This document shows, piece by piece, positions 1 to 4,040 of a DNA stretch of 5,950 bases. Made by a program: the position numbers and the translations under genes. Source of the DNA: Euryarchaeota archaeon UBA33. Its GTDB lineage: Archaea; Thermoplasmatota; E2; DHVEG-1. How positions within the stretch are numbered: position 1 is the stretch's first letter; every line of letters begins with the position of its first letter. The stretch covers positions 1-5,950 of the forward strand of contig DAYE01000066.1 in NCBI GenBank assembly GCA_002506745.1. Direction: 5' to 3'. Below the pieces are notes generated by a model. The model made no database searches. It saw nothing but the letters and a program-made list of their open reading frames with translations, and was not told where the DNA came from.

Positions 1-317
1 TGAGGTCTCCGTTCCGGGATTGGTCCTAACAGAGATGGATTGTTTTTAACCTTGTCATTGACAAACAATCCACAATAGCACATCCCGTACTCATCGACAT
101 CAGCGTCTCGATATTCGCAGGGGCAGATAATGTCAACATCGTATTTTTTTTGCCCACTGGCGACACGACAGGGACAGGAGCCATACCCATAACGGGTGGT
201 GTTTGTCACCAGACCATCGATCAGATCGCTGAAGAGCTGTTGATCTGGGCAGAGATAATACCCATTGTCTTTCGCGTTTCTTTTCATTGCATCGATGATT
301 GTTTGTTTCTCTGGCAT
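1..317 (-). CDS. Ferredoxin:thioredoxin (disulfide) reductase catalytic subunit, 3' end outside window
   Basis: Reading leftward from ATG at 317-315, 105 codons are open with no stop before the window edge. The protein shows the FTR catalytic-chain signature: CPC (C48, C50), CPC (C65, C67) and CYC (C80, C82), followed by a GLFV segment. By homology to plant/cyanobacterial FTR, C48, C65, C67 and C80 would bind the 4Fe-4S cluster, and C50 and C82 would form the redox-active disulfide that takes electrons from ferredoxin and reduces a thioredoxin- or glutaredoxin-like partner in the cytoplasm. The spacing is CPC-x14-CPC-x12-CYC, whereas the plant form is CPC-x16-CPC-x8-CHC, so this is the archaeal/bacterial homologue type; an extra Cys sits at 23. 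The start overlaps the stop of the upstream glutaredoxin-like gene by one base (TGATG), indicating translational coupling and a functional pair. No variable FTR subunit is visible. The family is near certain; the physiological partner is inferred. Confidence 0.9.
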   Translation of the reverse strand, partial: MPEKQTIIDAMKRNAKDNGYYLCPDQQLFSDLIDGLVTNTTRYGYGSCPCRVASGQKKYDVDIICPCEYRDADVDEYGMCYCGLFVNDKVKNNPSLLGPIPERRP

Positions 318-601
318 CAGCGGAGTTTCTCCATAATTTCTTTATCTTTGAATCCAAGAATCACATGTTTTCCATGATCAATCACGATTGTCGGATACGT
401 ACGATATGGATTGTATTTTTTCACTTCCTCATTTGCCTCAGTGTAGTCATTGCCGGTTAACGTATCGACATCTACATATTCATAGGCGACATCAAGAGAT
501 TTGAGAAGTTCCTTTGTTTTCTTACACCAGCCACAGGTGCTAAGCGTATAGAGTTTCACGTGGTGTGTTGTCTTCTTTCCAGGGACTGTTTCGCATTTCA
601 T
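317..601 (-). CDS. Glutaredoxin/NrdH-like thiol-disulfide protein
   Basis: A 94-residue protein with a thioredoxin fold of glutaredoxin type. Strand one (about residues 15-20) leads into a redox-active CGWC (C23-C26), then a helix rich in Lys and Leu. A second strand lies at about 38-46, the cis-proline motif TYPT has P70, and a GF-containing C-terminal strand/helix covers 80-94. The size matches single-domain glutaredoxins/NrdH redoxins (75-95 residues), with a short N-terminal extension bearing C3. It is the first gene of the operon and its TGA overlaps the ATG of the FTR subunit, so it is probably the disulfide partner reduced by that enzyme rather than by glutathione. ATG at 601 is chosen because the nearby ATG at 606 is out of frame; the ribosome site is weak (AGAG-like). 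The family is clear; the final target (ribonucleotide reductase, peroxiredoxin or other) is not shown by the sequence. Confidence 0.9.
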   Translation of the reverse strand: MKCETVPGKKTTHHVKLYTLSTCGWCKKTKELLKSLDVAYEYVDVDTLTGNDYTEANEEVKKYNPYRTYPTIVIDHGKHVILGFKDKEIMEKLR

Positions 602-640
602 TGCATTTATATTCTCTTGGCCTCTAAAAACTTTTTGCTT

Positions 641-650
641 GTTTTAAAAA
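641..650 (-). promoter_or_regulatory. TATA-like box for the glutaredoxin/FTR operon
   Basis: On the minus strand this reads TTTTTAAAAC, centred about 45 bases upstream of the ATG at 601. An archaeal start about 25 bases downstream would give a leader near 20 bases. It lies next to the oppositely directed box at 655-664, so the two transcription complexes would compete or be co-regulated. Assigned by eye from base composition and spacing. Confidence 0.45.
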
Positions 651-654
651 CCTA

Positions 655-664
655 GTTTTAAATA
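655..664 (+). promoter_or_regulatory. TATA-like box for the small Cys-rich gene pair
   Basis: GTTTTAAATA, centred about 37 bases before the ATG at 697. The predicted start near 685 leaves a leader of roughly a dozen bases containing GAGG at 686-689, a modest Shine-Dalgarno. The spacing fits an archaeal core promoter. Confidence 0.5.
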
Positions 665-696
665 GAATAAACCCATGTGAGACATGAGGCGACCGC

Positions 697-891
697 ATGA
701 CTGTAGATTATTATCAATGTCAAACCTGTAAGAAAAAAACGATTGTAAAAACAAAGAATGAAAAACCATCCTGCTGCGGGAAACCAATGAAGAAGATATC
801 AGTTGATATCTGCCTTCAACCAGATCATGCTGAACATTCTCGACCGATGGGGGAAGACGAGCCGTGTGATGATTTCCGCGGCGGAAAATAA
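697..891 (+). CDS. Small desulforedoxin-like Cys4 metal-binding protein
   Basis: A 64-residue protein. The first half has the desulforedoxin/rubredoxin-like arrangement: C8-x2-C11, fourteen residues, then an adjacent pair C26-C27 followed by GKPM. The closest pattern I know is desulforedoxin and the N-terminal domain of desulfoferrodoxin, where four Cys bind one Fe (or Zn). The second half (33-64) is acidic and polar, with C39, H44, H47 and a DEPCDDFRGG-type end containing C57, so it may bind more metal or dock a partner. It is the first gene of a two-gene unit; the next gene starts 18 bases after its stop. It is divergent from the glutaredoxin/FTR operon, which suggests a redox or metal role. 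It could instead be a structural zinc ribbon; the sequence cannot tell iron from zinc. The ATG has GAGG eight bases upstream. Confidence 0.75.
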   Translation: MTVDYYQCQTCKKKTIVKTKNEKPSCCGKPMKKISVDICLQPDHAEHSRPMGEDEPCDDFRGGK

Positions 892-892
892 A

Positions 893-904
893 GGAAGAGG
901 TGAT
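893..904 (+). promoter_or_regulatory. Strong Shine-Dalgarno of the 40-residue Cys-rich gene
   Basis: GGAAGAGGTGAT includes GAGGTGAT, a near-full complement of the archaeal 16S rRNA 3' end, five bases before the ATG at 910. It begins just after the stop codon of the preceding gene. It is the main evidence that the very short downstream reading frame is translated. Confidence 0.8.
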
Positions 905-909
905 ACAAA

Positions 910-1032
910 ATGGAAAAATGTGTCGTCTGTAGTTGTGAGATAGAAGAAAAAAACATACGTCATATCCATATAAAAGGTAAACCAAAAAAGATCTGTCAGG
1001 AATGTGTCGCAGCAATCAAGGGATTTACGTAA
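910..1032 (+). CDS. 40-residue CxxC...CxxC zinc-ribbon-like protein
   Basis: A very short but convincing gene that a length cutoff would miss. It encodes 40 residues: C4-x2-C7 followed by C9, a Lys-rich and His-containing hairpin (H18, H20), then C29-x2-C32 and a short C-terminal tail. Two CxxC knuckles about 21 residues apart are the classic layout of a treble-clef or zinc-ribbon fold binding one zinc. A strong Shine-Dalgarno lies at the right distance, and the gene follows the desulforedoxin-like gene by 18 bases, so they are probably co-transcribed. Its TAA directly abuts the stop codon of the convergent yjbQ gene. I do not recognise a named family. Nucleic-acid binding, protein binding or metal storage are all possible. 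Confidence 0.75.
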   Translation: MEKCVVCSCEIEEKNIRHIHIKGKPKKICQECVAAIKGFT

Positions 1033-1431
1033 TTACCTGTTTTTATTTATGGAGATATAGACAGTTCTGTGTCGTGGTCCGTCTCCTTCATAAAAAAAGA
1101 TATGCTGCCAGGTGCCCAGAACAAGTGTTCCATTTGCAATGAGGATGGTTACTGATGAGCCGAGCAGGCTTGCCTTGATATGTGCGTCACTGTTCCCCTC
1201 GGAATGATGGTAGGGCGCGTTTTCCGGTATCAGTTTTTCTAATGTATCGATGATGTCTTGTTGGACATCGGGGTCTGCTCCTTCGTTAATGGTGATGCCC
1301 GCTGTCGTATGCGGGACATAGACGATGACCGATCCTTCACTGATTTTTTCTTCTTTAACGAGCTGTTGGACATCATCAGTGATATCAATCATCTGATTTC
1401 TTCTCTGCGATGAGATATGGAGTTCTTTCAT
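1033..1431 (-). CDS. yjbQ: YjbQ/UPF0047 family protein
   Basis: A 132-residue protein of the YjbQ (UPF0047) family at the usual length. The hallmark segments are present in order: PHTTAGITINEGAD (40-53), HHSEGNSDAH (75-84), LGTWQ (105-109) and a DGPR motif (117-120). The family forms compact trimers, and members have been linked to a weak, secondary thiamine-phosphate synthase activity; the true role is unsettled. One small departure is EGDGPR where most members I know have EFDGPR. ATG at 1431 is preferred over the TTG one codon upstream. A TATA-like box about 28 bases upstream implies a leaderless or nearly leaderless transcript, and no strong Shine-Dalgarno is seen. It is divergent from the HAD phosphatase gene and convergent with the 40-residue gene. 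Family certain, function tentative. Confidence 0.93.
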   Translation of the reverse strand: MKELHISSQRRNQMIDITDDVQQLVKEEKISEGSVIVYVPHTTAGITINEGADPDVQQDIIDTLEKLIPENAPYHHSEGNSDAHIKASLLGSSVTILIANGTLVLGTWQHIFFYEGDGPRHRTVYISINKNR

Positions 1432-1454
1432 CAAGAAGACTCATCTGTTTTTTT

Positions 1455-1463
1455 CTATTTAAA
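1455..1463. promoter_or_regulatory. Shared bidirectional TATA-like element between yjbQ and the HAD gene
   Basis: CTATTTAAA on the plus strand reads TTTAAATAG on the minus strand, a near-symmetric TATA box usable both ways. Leftward, the transcript start would fall at about 1432-1436, next to the yjbQ ATG at 1431. Rightward it would fall near 1484, leaving about 35 bases of leader before ATG 1520 of the HAD gene. The rightward assignment is less certain. Confidence 0.5.
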
Positions 1464-1519
1464 CCGTGATGCTGAGAAAACCTTTTTGTACCACTGCCCG
1501 GTACTGCAGCCCCAAGATC

Positions 1520-2116
1520 ATGAAGCTTGCTCCGAGTGCGATCCTCTTTGACATGGATGGCGTCCTTGTCGATTCCCTTGATGCCTGGTGGAACGCCCTG
1601 AACAATGCACTGCAGAGATTCAAACACCAAAAGATCACTCGTGATGAGTTCATACAGACATACTGGGGTCATGACCTAAAGGCAAACCTCAGACGATTGC
1701 ATCTGAATCCTGATGTCGCACAGTTCTGCAACATCACCTATGGCAATCACCTTGATTTTGTGACTATCTATCCTGATACGCAGAACACATTGAGAGCCCT
1801 AGCGTCCTACAAGAAGGCGGTAATAACCAACACCCCAACTGATTGCGCACGACAGATCCTTGAGAAGTTTCATATACAGCAGTATTTCGAAGCGATTGTC
1901 ACCAGCGATGATGTCGTCAAATCGAAGCCAGACCCGGAGATCGTGTTCAAAGCATGTGAACGACTCGGAGTCGATGTCAAAACCGTCCTGTTAATCGGTG
2001 ATACTGAAAGTGACGTAAAAGCAGGCAGGGAAGCGGGATGCACGGTCGTTGGTTTGAACATCCCTGCGGATATCACGATTCAAAAACTCTCTGAGTTGCC
2101 TCCCCTTCTTCATTAA
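1520..2116 (+). CDS. HAD-superfamily phosphatase (phosphoglycolate phosphatase/beta-phosphoglucomutase-like)
   Basis: A 198-residue HAD hydrolase with all four catalytic motifs: motif I DMDGVLVDS with nucleophile D11 and acid/base D13; motif II VITNT with T103; motif III KPDPE with K136; and motif IV GDTESD with D161 and D165 for Mg2+. An alpha-helical C1 cap lies between motifs I and II (about 20-85). This architecture is typical of cytoplasmic small-molecule phosphatases such as phosphoglycolate phosphatase; the substrate cannot be read from sequence. The frame is open further upstream to GTG 1466/ATG 1469, but family members begin just before motif I, and the TATA-like element ends only six bases before ATG 1469, so ATG 1520 is chosen. 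No good Shine-Dalgarno precedes any candidate start. A T-run follows the stop. Confidence 0.9.
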   Translation: MKLAPSAILFDMDGVLVDSLDAWWNALNNALQRFKHQKITRDEFIQTYWGHDLKANLRRLHLNPDVAQFCNITYGNHLDFVTIYPDTQNTLRALASYKKAVITNTPTDCARQILEKFHIQQYFEAIVTSDDVVKSKPDPEIVFKACERLGVDVKTVLLIGDTESDVKAGREAGCTVVGLNIPADITIQKLSELPPLLH

Positions 2117-2129
2117 GGGAGACGATTAT

Positions 2130-2138
2130 CCTTTTTTC
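2130..2138 (+). terminator. T-run terminator after the HAD gene
   Basis: A run of six T (2132-2137) lies 16 bases after the HAD stop codon in a 73-base gap before the PAC2 gene. Archaeal RNA polymerase commonly terminates on short U-tracts without a strong hairpin. The flanking GACGA...TCGTC could form a weak stem, but its loop would include the T-run. Confidence 0.4.
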
Positions 2139-2149
2139 GTCATCGGAAT

Positions 2150-2160
2150 AGTTAAAAATA
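2150..2160 (+). promoter_or_regulatory. TATA-like box for the PAC2 gene
   Basis: AGTTAAAAATA, centred about 35 bases before ATG 2190. A start near 2180 would leave a leader of about ten bases, so the GTG at 2181 would sit at the very 5' end of the transcript, whereas ATG 2190 would have GTGAG upstream as a possible ribosome site. Confidence 0.5.
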
Positions 2161-2189
2161 ACCTACGAGATGCATGGGAAGTGAGTAGT

Positions 2190-2951
2190 ATGGAGGATGA
2201 AATTCAAATCATTGAATATAAGGACGTTGATCTTTCAAATTCAGTCCTTATTGAGGCGTTTCCTACAGTTGGACTTGTCAGTTCAATCGCTGGTCATTTC
2301 CTTGTTGAGCAATTGAAACTTGATGAGATTGGAACGATCAGCTCTCGTTATTTCATGCCTGCCGCAGTGATCCATAACGGAGTACCATCTCCGCCAGTAA
2401 GAATCTACGCAAGCAAAAAAATCTGTGGATCCACAGGTGATTGTGATCAAATTGTTGTGATTATCTCTGAGTTCATGCCGTCGGTTGATATCATTAAACC
2501 AGTGGCAAACATGATTCTATCCTGGGCACAGAAAAAGAAATGCAGCCATATTGTGACATTAGAAGGTACCCATGCTCTCAATCCAAAAAAACCAAAGACA
2601 TATGGTGTCGCCACGACACAGAAAATGAAGGACATCCTCAAGAAATATTCCATAGAAGAAACCAAGGAAGGGATGATTACAGGGATCACCGGGGTGTTGC
2701 TCTTTGAGGGAGCACGTTTGAAACAGGACGTCTTGTGTCTTCTTGCTGAGGCTCATTCCTCCTATCCGGATTCTCGTGCGGCAGCATTACTGGTGGAAAC
2801 ACTTGATAAAATGCTCCCTGGGGTAGAGATAGATACCAAGCCATTATACAAAGAAGCGGATGACATTGAACTGAAGATCCGGTCATTCATCAAACAAGCG
2901 CAACCGACCGCGCCATCATCAGTTCCTCTACCTGCACAGATGTACGGGTAA
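2190..2951 (+). CDS. PAC2-family proteasome assembly chaperone-like protein with HbYX tail
   Basis: A 253-residue protein of the PAC2 family (archaeal PbaA/PbaB and eukaryotic proteasome-assembly chaperone 2 relatives). The N-terminus has the family pattern of an acidic strand, then VLIEAFPTVGLVSSIAG (about 20-36). The core alternates hydrophobic strands with helices; VVIISEF and HIVTLEGT strands and GITGVLL mark the central sheet, and AHSSYPDSRAAA leads the C-terminal helix region. The last 18 or so residues are Pro/Ala/Ser-rich and end in Met-Tyr-Gly, a match to the Hb-Y-X docking motif used by proteasome activators and assembly factors to enter alpha-ring pockets. The likely role is binding 20S proteasome alpha subunits in the cytoplasm during assembly. 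ATG 2190 is preferred over in-frame GTG 2181 (three residues longer). It converges with the nitroreductase gene, five bases away. No proteasome subunit gene lies in the window. Confidence 0.88.
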   Translation: MEDEIQIIEYKDVDLSNSVLIEAFPTVGLVSSIAGHFLVEQLKLDEIGTISSRYFMPAAVIHNGVPSPPVRIYASKKICGSTGDCDQIVVIISEFMPSVDIIKPVANMILSWAQKKKCSHIVTLEGTHALNPKKPKTYGVATTQKMKDILKKYSIEETKEGMITGITGVLLFEGARLKQDVLCLLAEAHSSYPDSRAAALLVETLDKMLPGVEIDTKPLYKEADDIELKIRSFIKQAQPTAPSSVPLPAQMYG

Positions 2952-2956
2952 TATCA

Positions 2957-3520
2957 CTATCCGTTGTCGGTATATCGATTCAGGAAAACGAATTTCTCAA
3001 GGGGAAATCGTTCTGGTCTTTTCTTCTCTATCGCTGCTTGTTTTTCGGAGAGAACAGGGTATATGGTAGCTGCATGCTTCCCGACATTTATCAAGGTGAT
3101 GACCTCAAGATCGTCTGGGATTCCGAGGATTTCCCGTGTTCTTTTTGGGCTAAACCCTGCGATAGGATGTGCCACTAAACCTAACTCAGTTGCCCGCAGG
3201 ATGAGAAACGCGGACGCCATCCCGGTATCAAACTGATAGTACACCCGCTCCCCGATGATGCAATCATATTCCTTCTTGCTGAGGACTACGATGATCATGG
3301 ACGCACGCTGCACCCATTCGTTTCCCTTTGAAAGCGCATCATGCATTTTCTTCAGCATCTCCGGTTCAAAGATGAAGACGAATCTCCAGGGTTGATTGTT
3401 GTTGCATGATGCGGAGAGTTGTGCGTGTGATGCAAGATCCTTAATTAAATCCTGGGTGATTTCTACAGGGTCAAGCGAGCGGTATGCTCGTCGGTTTTGA
3501 ATCGCTTCTTTTACATCCAT
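2957..3520 (-). CDS. FMN-dependent nitroreductase family protein
   Basis: A 187-residue protein, normal for a minimal nitroreductase. RRAYRSL at 10-16 is the FMN-phosphate binding start, SASCNNNQPWRF at 36-47 is the conserved segment before the first core strand, and DTGMASAFLILRATELGL at 98-115 forms the central dimer helix. GFSPKRTREILGIP at 122-135 and a final strand-tail complete the fold. Members are dimeric cytoplasmic NAD(P)H:acceptor oxidoreductases acting on quinones, flavins, nitro compounds or specialised substrates; no substrate can be named here. The start is fixed by AAGGAG seven bases upstream of ATG 3520. It faces away from the RAM-domain gene and runs into the 3' end of the PAC2 gene. 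C39 near the flavin region is an uncommon but unremarkable choice. Confidence 0.93.
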   Translation of the reverse strand: MDVKEAIQNRRAYRSLDPVEITQDLIKDLASHAQLSASCNNNQPWRFVFIFEPEMLKKMHDALSKGNEWVQRASMIIVVLSKKEYDCIIGERVYYQFDTGMASAFLILRATELGLVAHPIAGFSPKRTREILGIPDDLEVITLINVGKHAATIYPVLSEKQAAIEKKRPERFPLEKFVFLNRYTDNG

Positions 3521-3527
3521 AGATAAT

Positions 3528-3533
3528 CTCCTT
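3528..3533 (-). promoter_or_regulatory. Shine-Dalgarno of the nitroreductase gene
   Basis: AAGGAG on the minus strand, continuing as GAT, lies seven bases before the ATG at 3520. It is a strong ribosome site that decides this start. Confidence 0.75.
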
Positions 3534-3550
3534 GGTATGCTATAGTCACT

Positions 3551-3563
3551 GAAAATAATTATC
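3551..3563 (-). promoter_or_regulatory. TATA-like box for the nitroreductase gene
   Basis: On the minus strand an A/T-only stretch, ATAATTATTTTC, is centred about 37 bases upstream of the start codon. The predicted transcript start near 3532 would fall right at the Shine-Dalgarno, so the leader would be very short. The box could also be slightly further upstream. Confidence 0.4.
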
Positions 3564-3606
3564 CATTGTCCTCATAAAGATTTCCTTTTACCGCCATGGG
3601 GAAAGA

Positions 3607-3616
3607 AAACTATAAG
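3607..3616 (+). promoter_or_regulatory. TATA-like box for the RAM-domain gene
   Basis: AAACTATAAG is centred about 30 bases upstream of ATG 3642, placing the transcript start within a few bases of the start codon. No Shine-Dalgarno lies at a useful distance, so translation is probably leaderless or nearly so. Confidence 0.5.
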
Positions 3617-3641
3617 ATGGTGTGAGGTTATTTCCTGTCTT

Positions 3642-3884
3642 ATGGCAATTGGATTTGCGTTGTTAAGTATAAGCCCTCTTCATGAGAAAACCGTGTACGA
3701 GAAACTCACCCAGATATCAGAGATCATCGAGGTCCATCCGCTGTTTGGGGAATTCGACATCCTTGTAAAAATTCAAGCGGATGATATCGATTCTATCGGG
3801 TGCATCGTGATTAACAAGATCCGATCGATTCAAGGTGTGATGGATTCAAAAACGTTGATTGGGACAAAGAGTTTATCTGGATAA
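3642..3884 (+). CDS. Stand-alone Lrp/AsnC RAM (ligand-binding) domain protein
   Basis: An 80-residue protein that is only the C-terminal ligand-binding domain of Lrp/AsnC regulators, with no helix-turn-helix. The ferredoxin-like beta-alpha-beta-beta-alpha-beta pattern is clear: strand AIGFALLSI (2-10), helix 14-25, strand around 28-34, GEFDILVKI (36-44) with the family's G-E-[FY]-D turn, helix 47-61, and a final IQGV...SKTLI strand. Known stand-alone RAM proteins oligomerise as dimers to octamers or decamers and bind amino acids or other small ligands; some modulate full-length Lrp proteins. The ligand is unknown here. The gene appears monocistronic: divergent from the nitroreductase with 121 bases between, followed by a T-rich terminator. 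A short leader is implied by its TATA box. The small size is normal for this class and is not a truncation, since a promoter lies directly upstream. Confidence 0.88.
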   Translation: MAIGFALLSISPLHEKTVYEKLTQISEIIEVHPLFGEFDILVKIQADDIDSIGCIVINKIRSIQGVMDSKTLIGTKSLSG

Positions 3885-3916
3885 TCCATTGTTCTCTCTT
3901 CCTCGCTCAGAAAAGG

Positions 3917-3940
3917 TTTTGTCTTTTTTAGAATTTCTTT
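3917..3940 (+). terminator. T-rich terminator after the RAM-domain gene
   Basis: Three closely spaced T-tracts (four at 3917-3920, six at 3924-3929, and further T-rich sequence to 3940) begin about 33 bases after the stop codon. This is the usual look of archaeal U-tract termination. No stable hairpin precedes them. Confidence 0.5.
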
Positions 3941-3976
3941 AGTGTTCTCTCCTGGTTATTGATACAATAATAGAAT

Positions 3977-3990
3977 AATTATATTTATAG
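3977..3990 (+). promoter_or_regulatory. TATA-box region of the exported beta-helix protein gene
   Basis: AATTATATTTATAG lies about 57 bases upstream of the ATG at 4041. A transcript start 25 bases downstream (about 4010) gives a leader near 30 bases that contains a strong Shine-Dalgarno. The surrounding 3957-4006 is strongly A/T-rich compared with the genes. Confidence 0.55.
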
Positions 3991-3992
3991 AG

Positions 3993-4019
3993 ATACATTT
4001 ATGTATAGGAGATGTACAT
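3993..4019. promoter_or_regulatory. Palindromic operator-like sequences at the predicted transcript start
   Basis: ATACATTTATGTAT at 3993-4006 is a perfect inverted repeat (six-base arms, two-base centre), and ATGTACAT at 4012-4019 is a perfect eight-base palindrome. They lie between the TATA box and the leader, where archaeal repressors commonly bind. A near-direct repeat overlays them: TATAGAGATACAT at 3986-3998 and TATAGGAGATGTACAT at 4004-4019. No regulator can be named. Confidence 0.4.
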
Positions 4020-4027
4020 GTCTTCGT

Positions 4028-4034
4028 AAGGAGA
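4028..4034 (+). promoter_or_regulatory. Shine-Dalgarno of the exported beta-helix protein gene
   Basis: AAGGAGA, seven bases before ATG 4041. It fixes the start directly in front of a clear signal peptide. Confidence 0.8.
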
Positions 4035-4040
4035 ATTTCC

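Noticed and set aside
644..1015. Minus-strand open frame antisense to the two small Cys-rich genes
   Set aside because: Its translation has no recognisable domain, and it overlaps two genes with convincing metal-binding motifs, one of them with a strong ribosome site. It is a shadow.
1488..1504. GTACC...GGTAC inverted repeat in the predicted HAD leader
   Set aside because: Five-base arms with a seven-base loop are too weak, and the pattern too short, to call an operator or riboregulator.
1466..1519. N-terminal extension of the HAD gene from GTG 1466 or ATG 1469
   Set aside because: The extra residues do not resemble a signal or HAD sequence, the TATA element is too close, and Met at 1520 gives the usual HAD start. 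Kept only as an alternative.
1385..1672. Minus-strand open frame across the yjbQ/HAD divergent region
   Set aside because: It overlaps the N-terminus of yjbQ and motif I of the HAD protein, has no family resemblance, and would bury both promoters.
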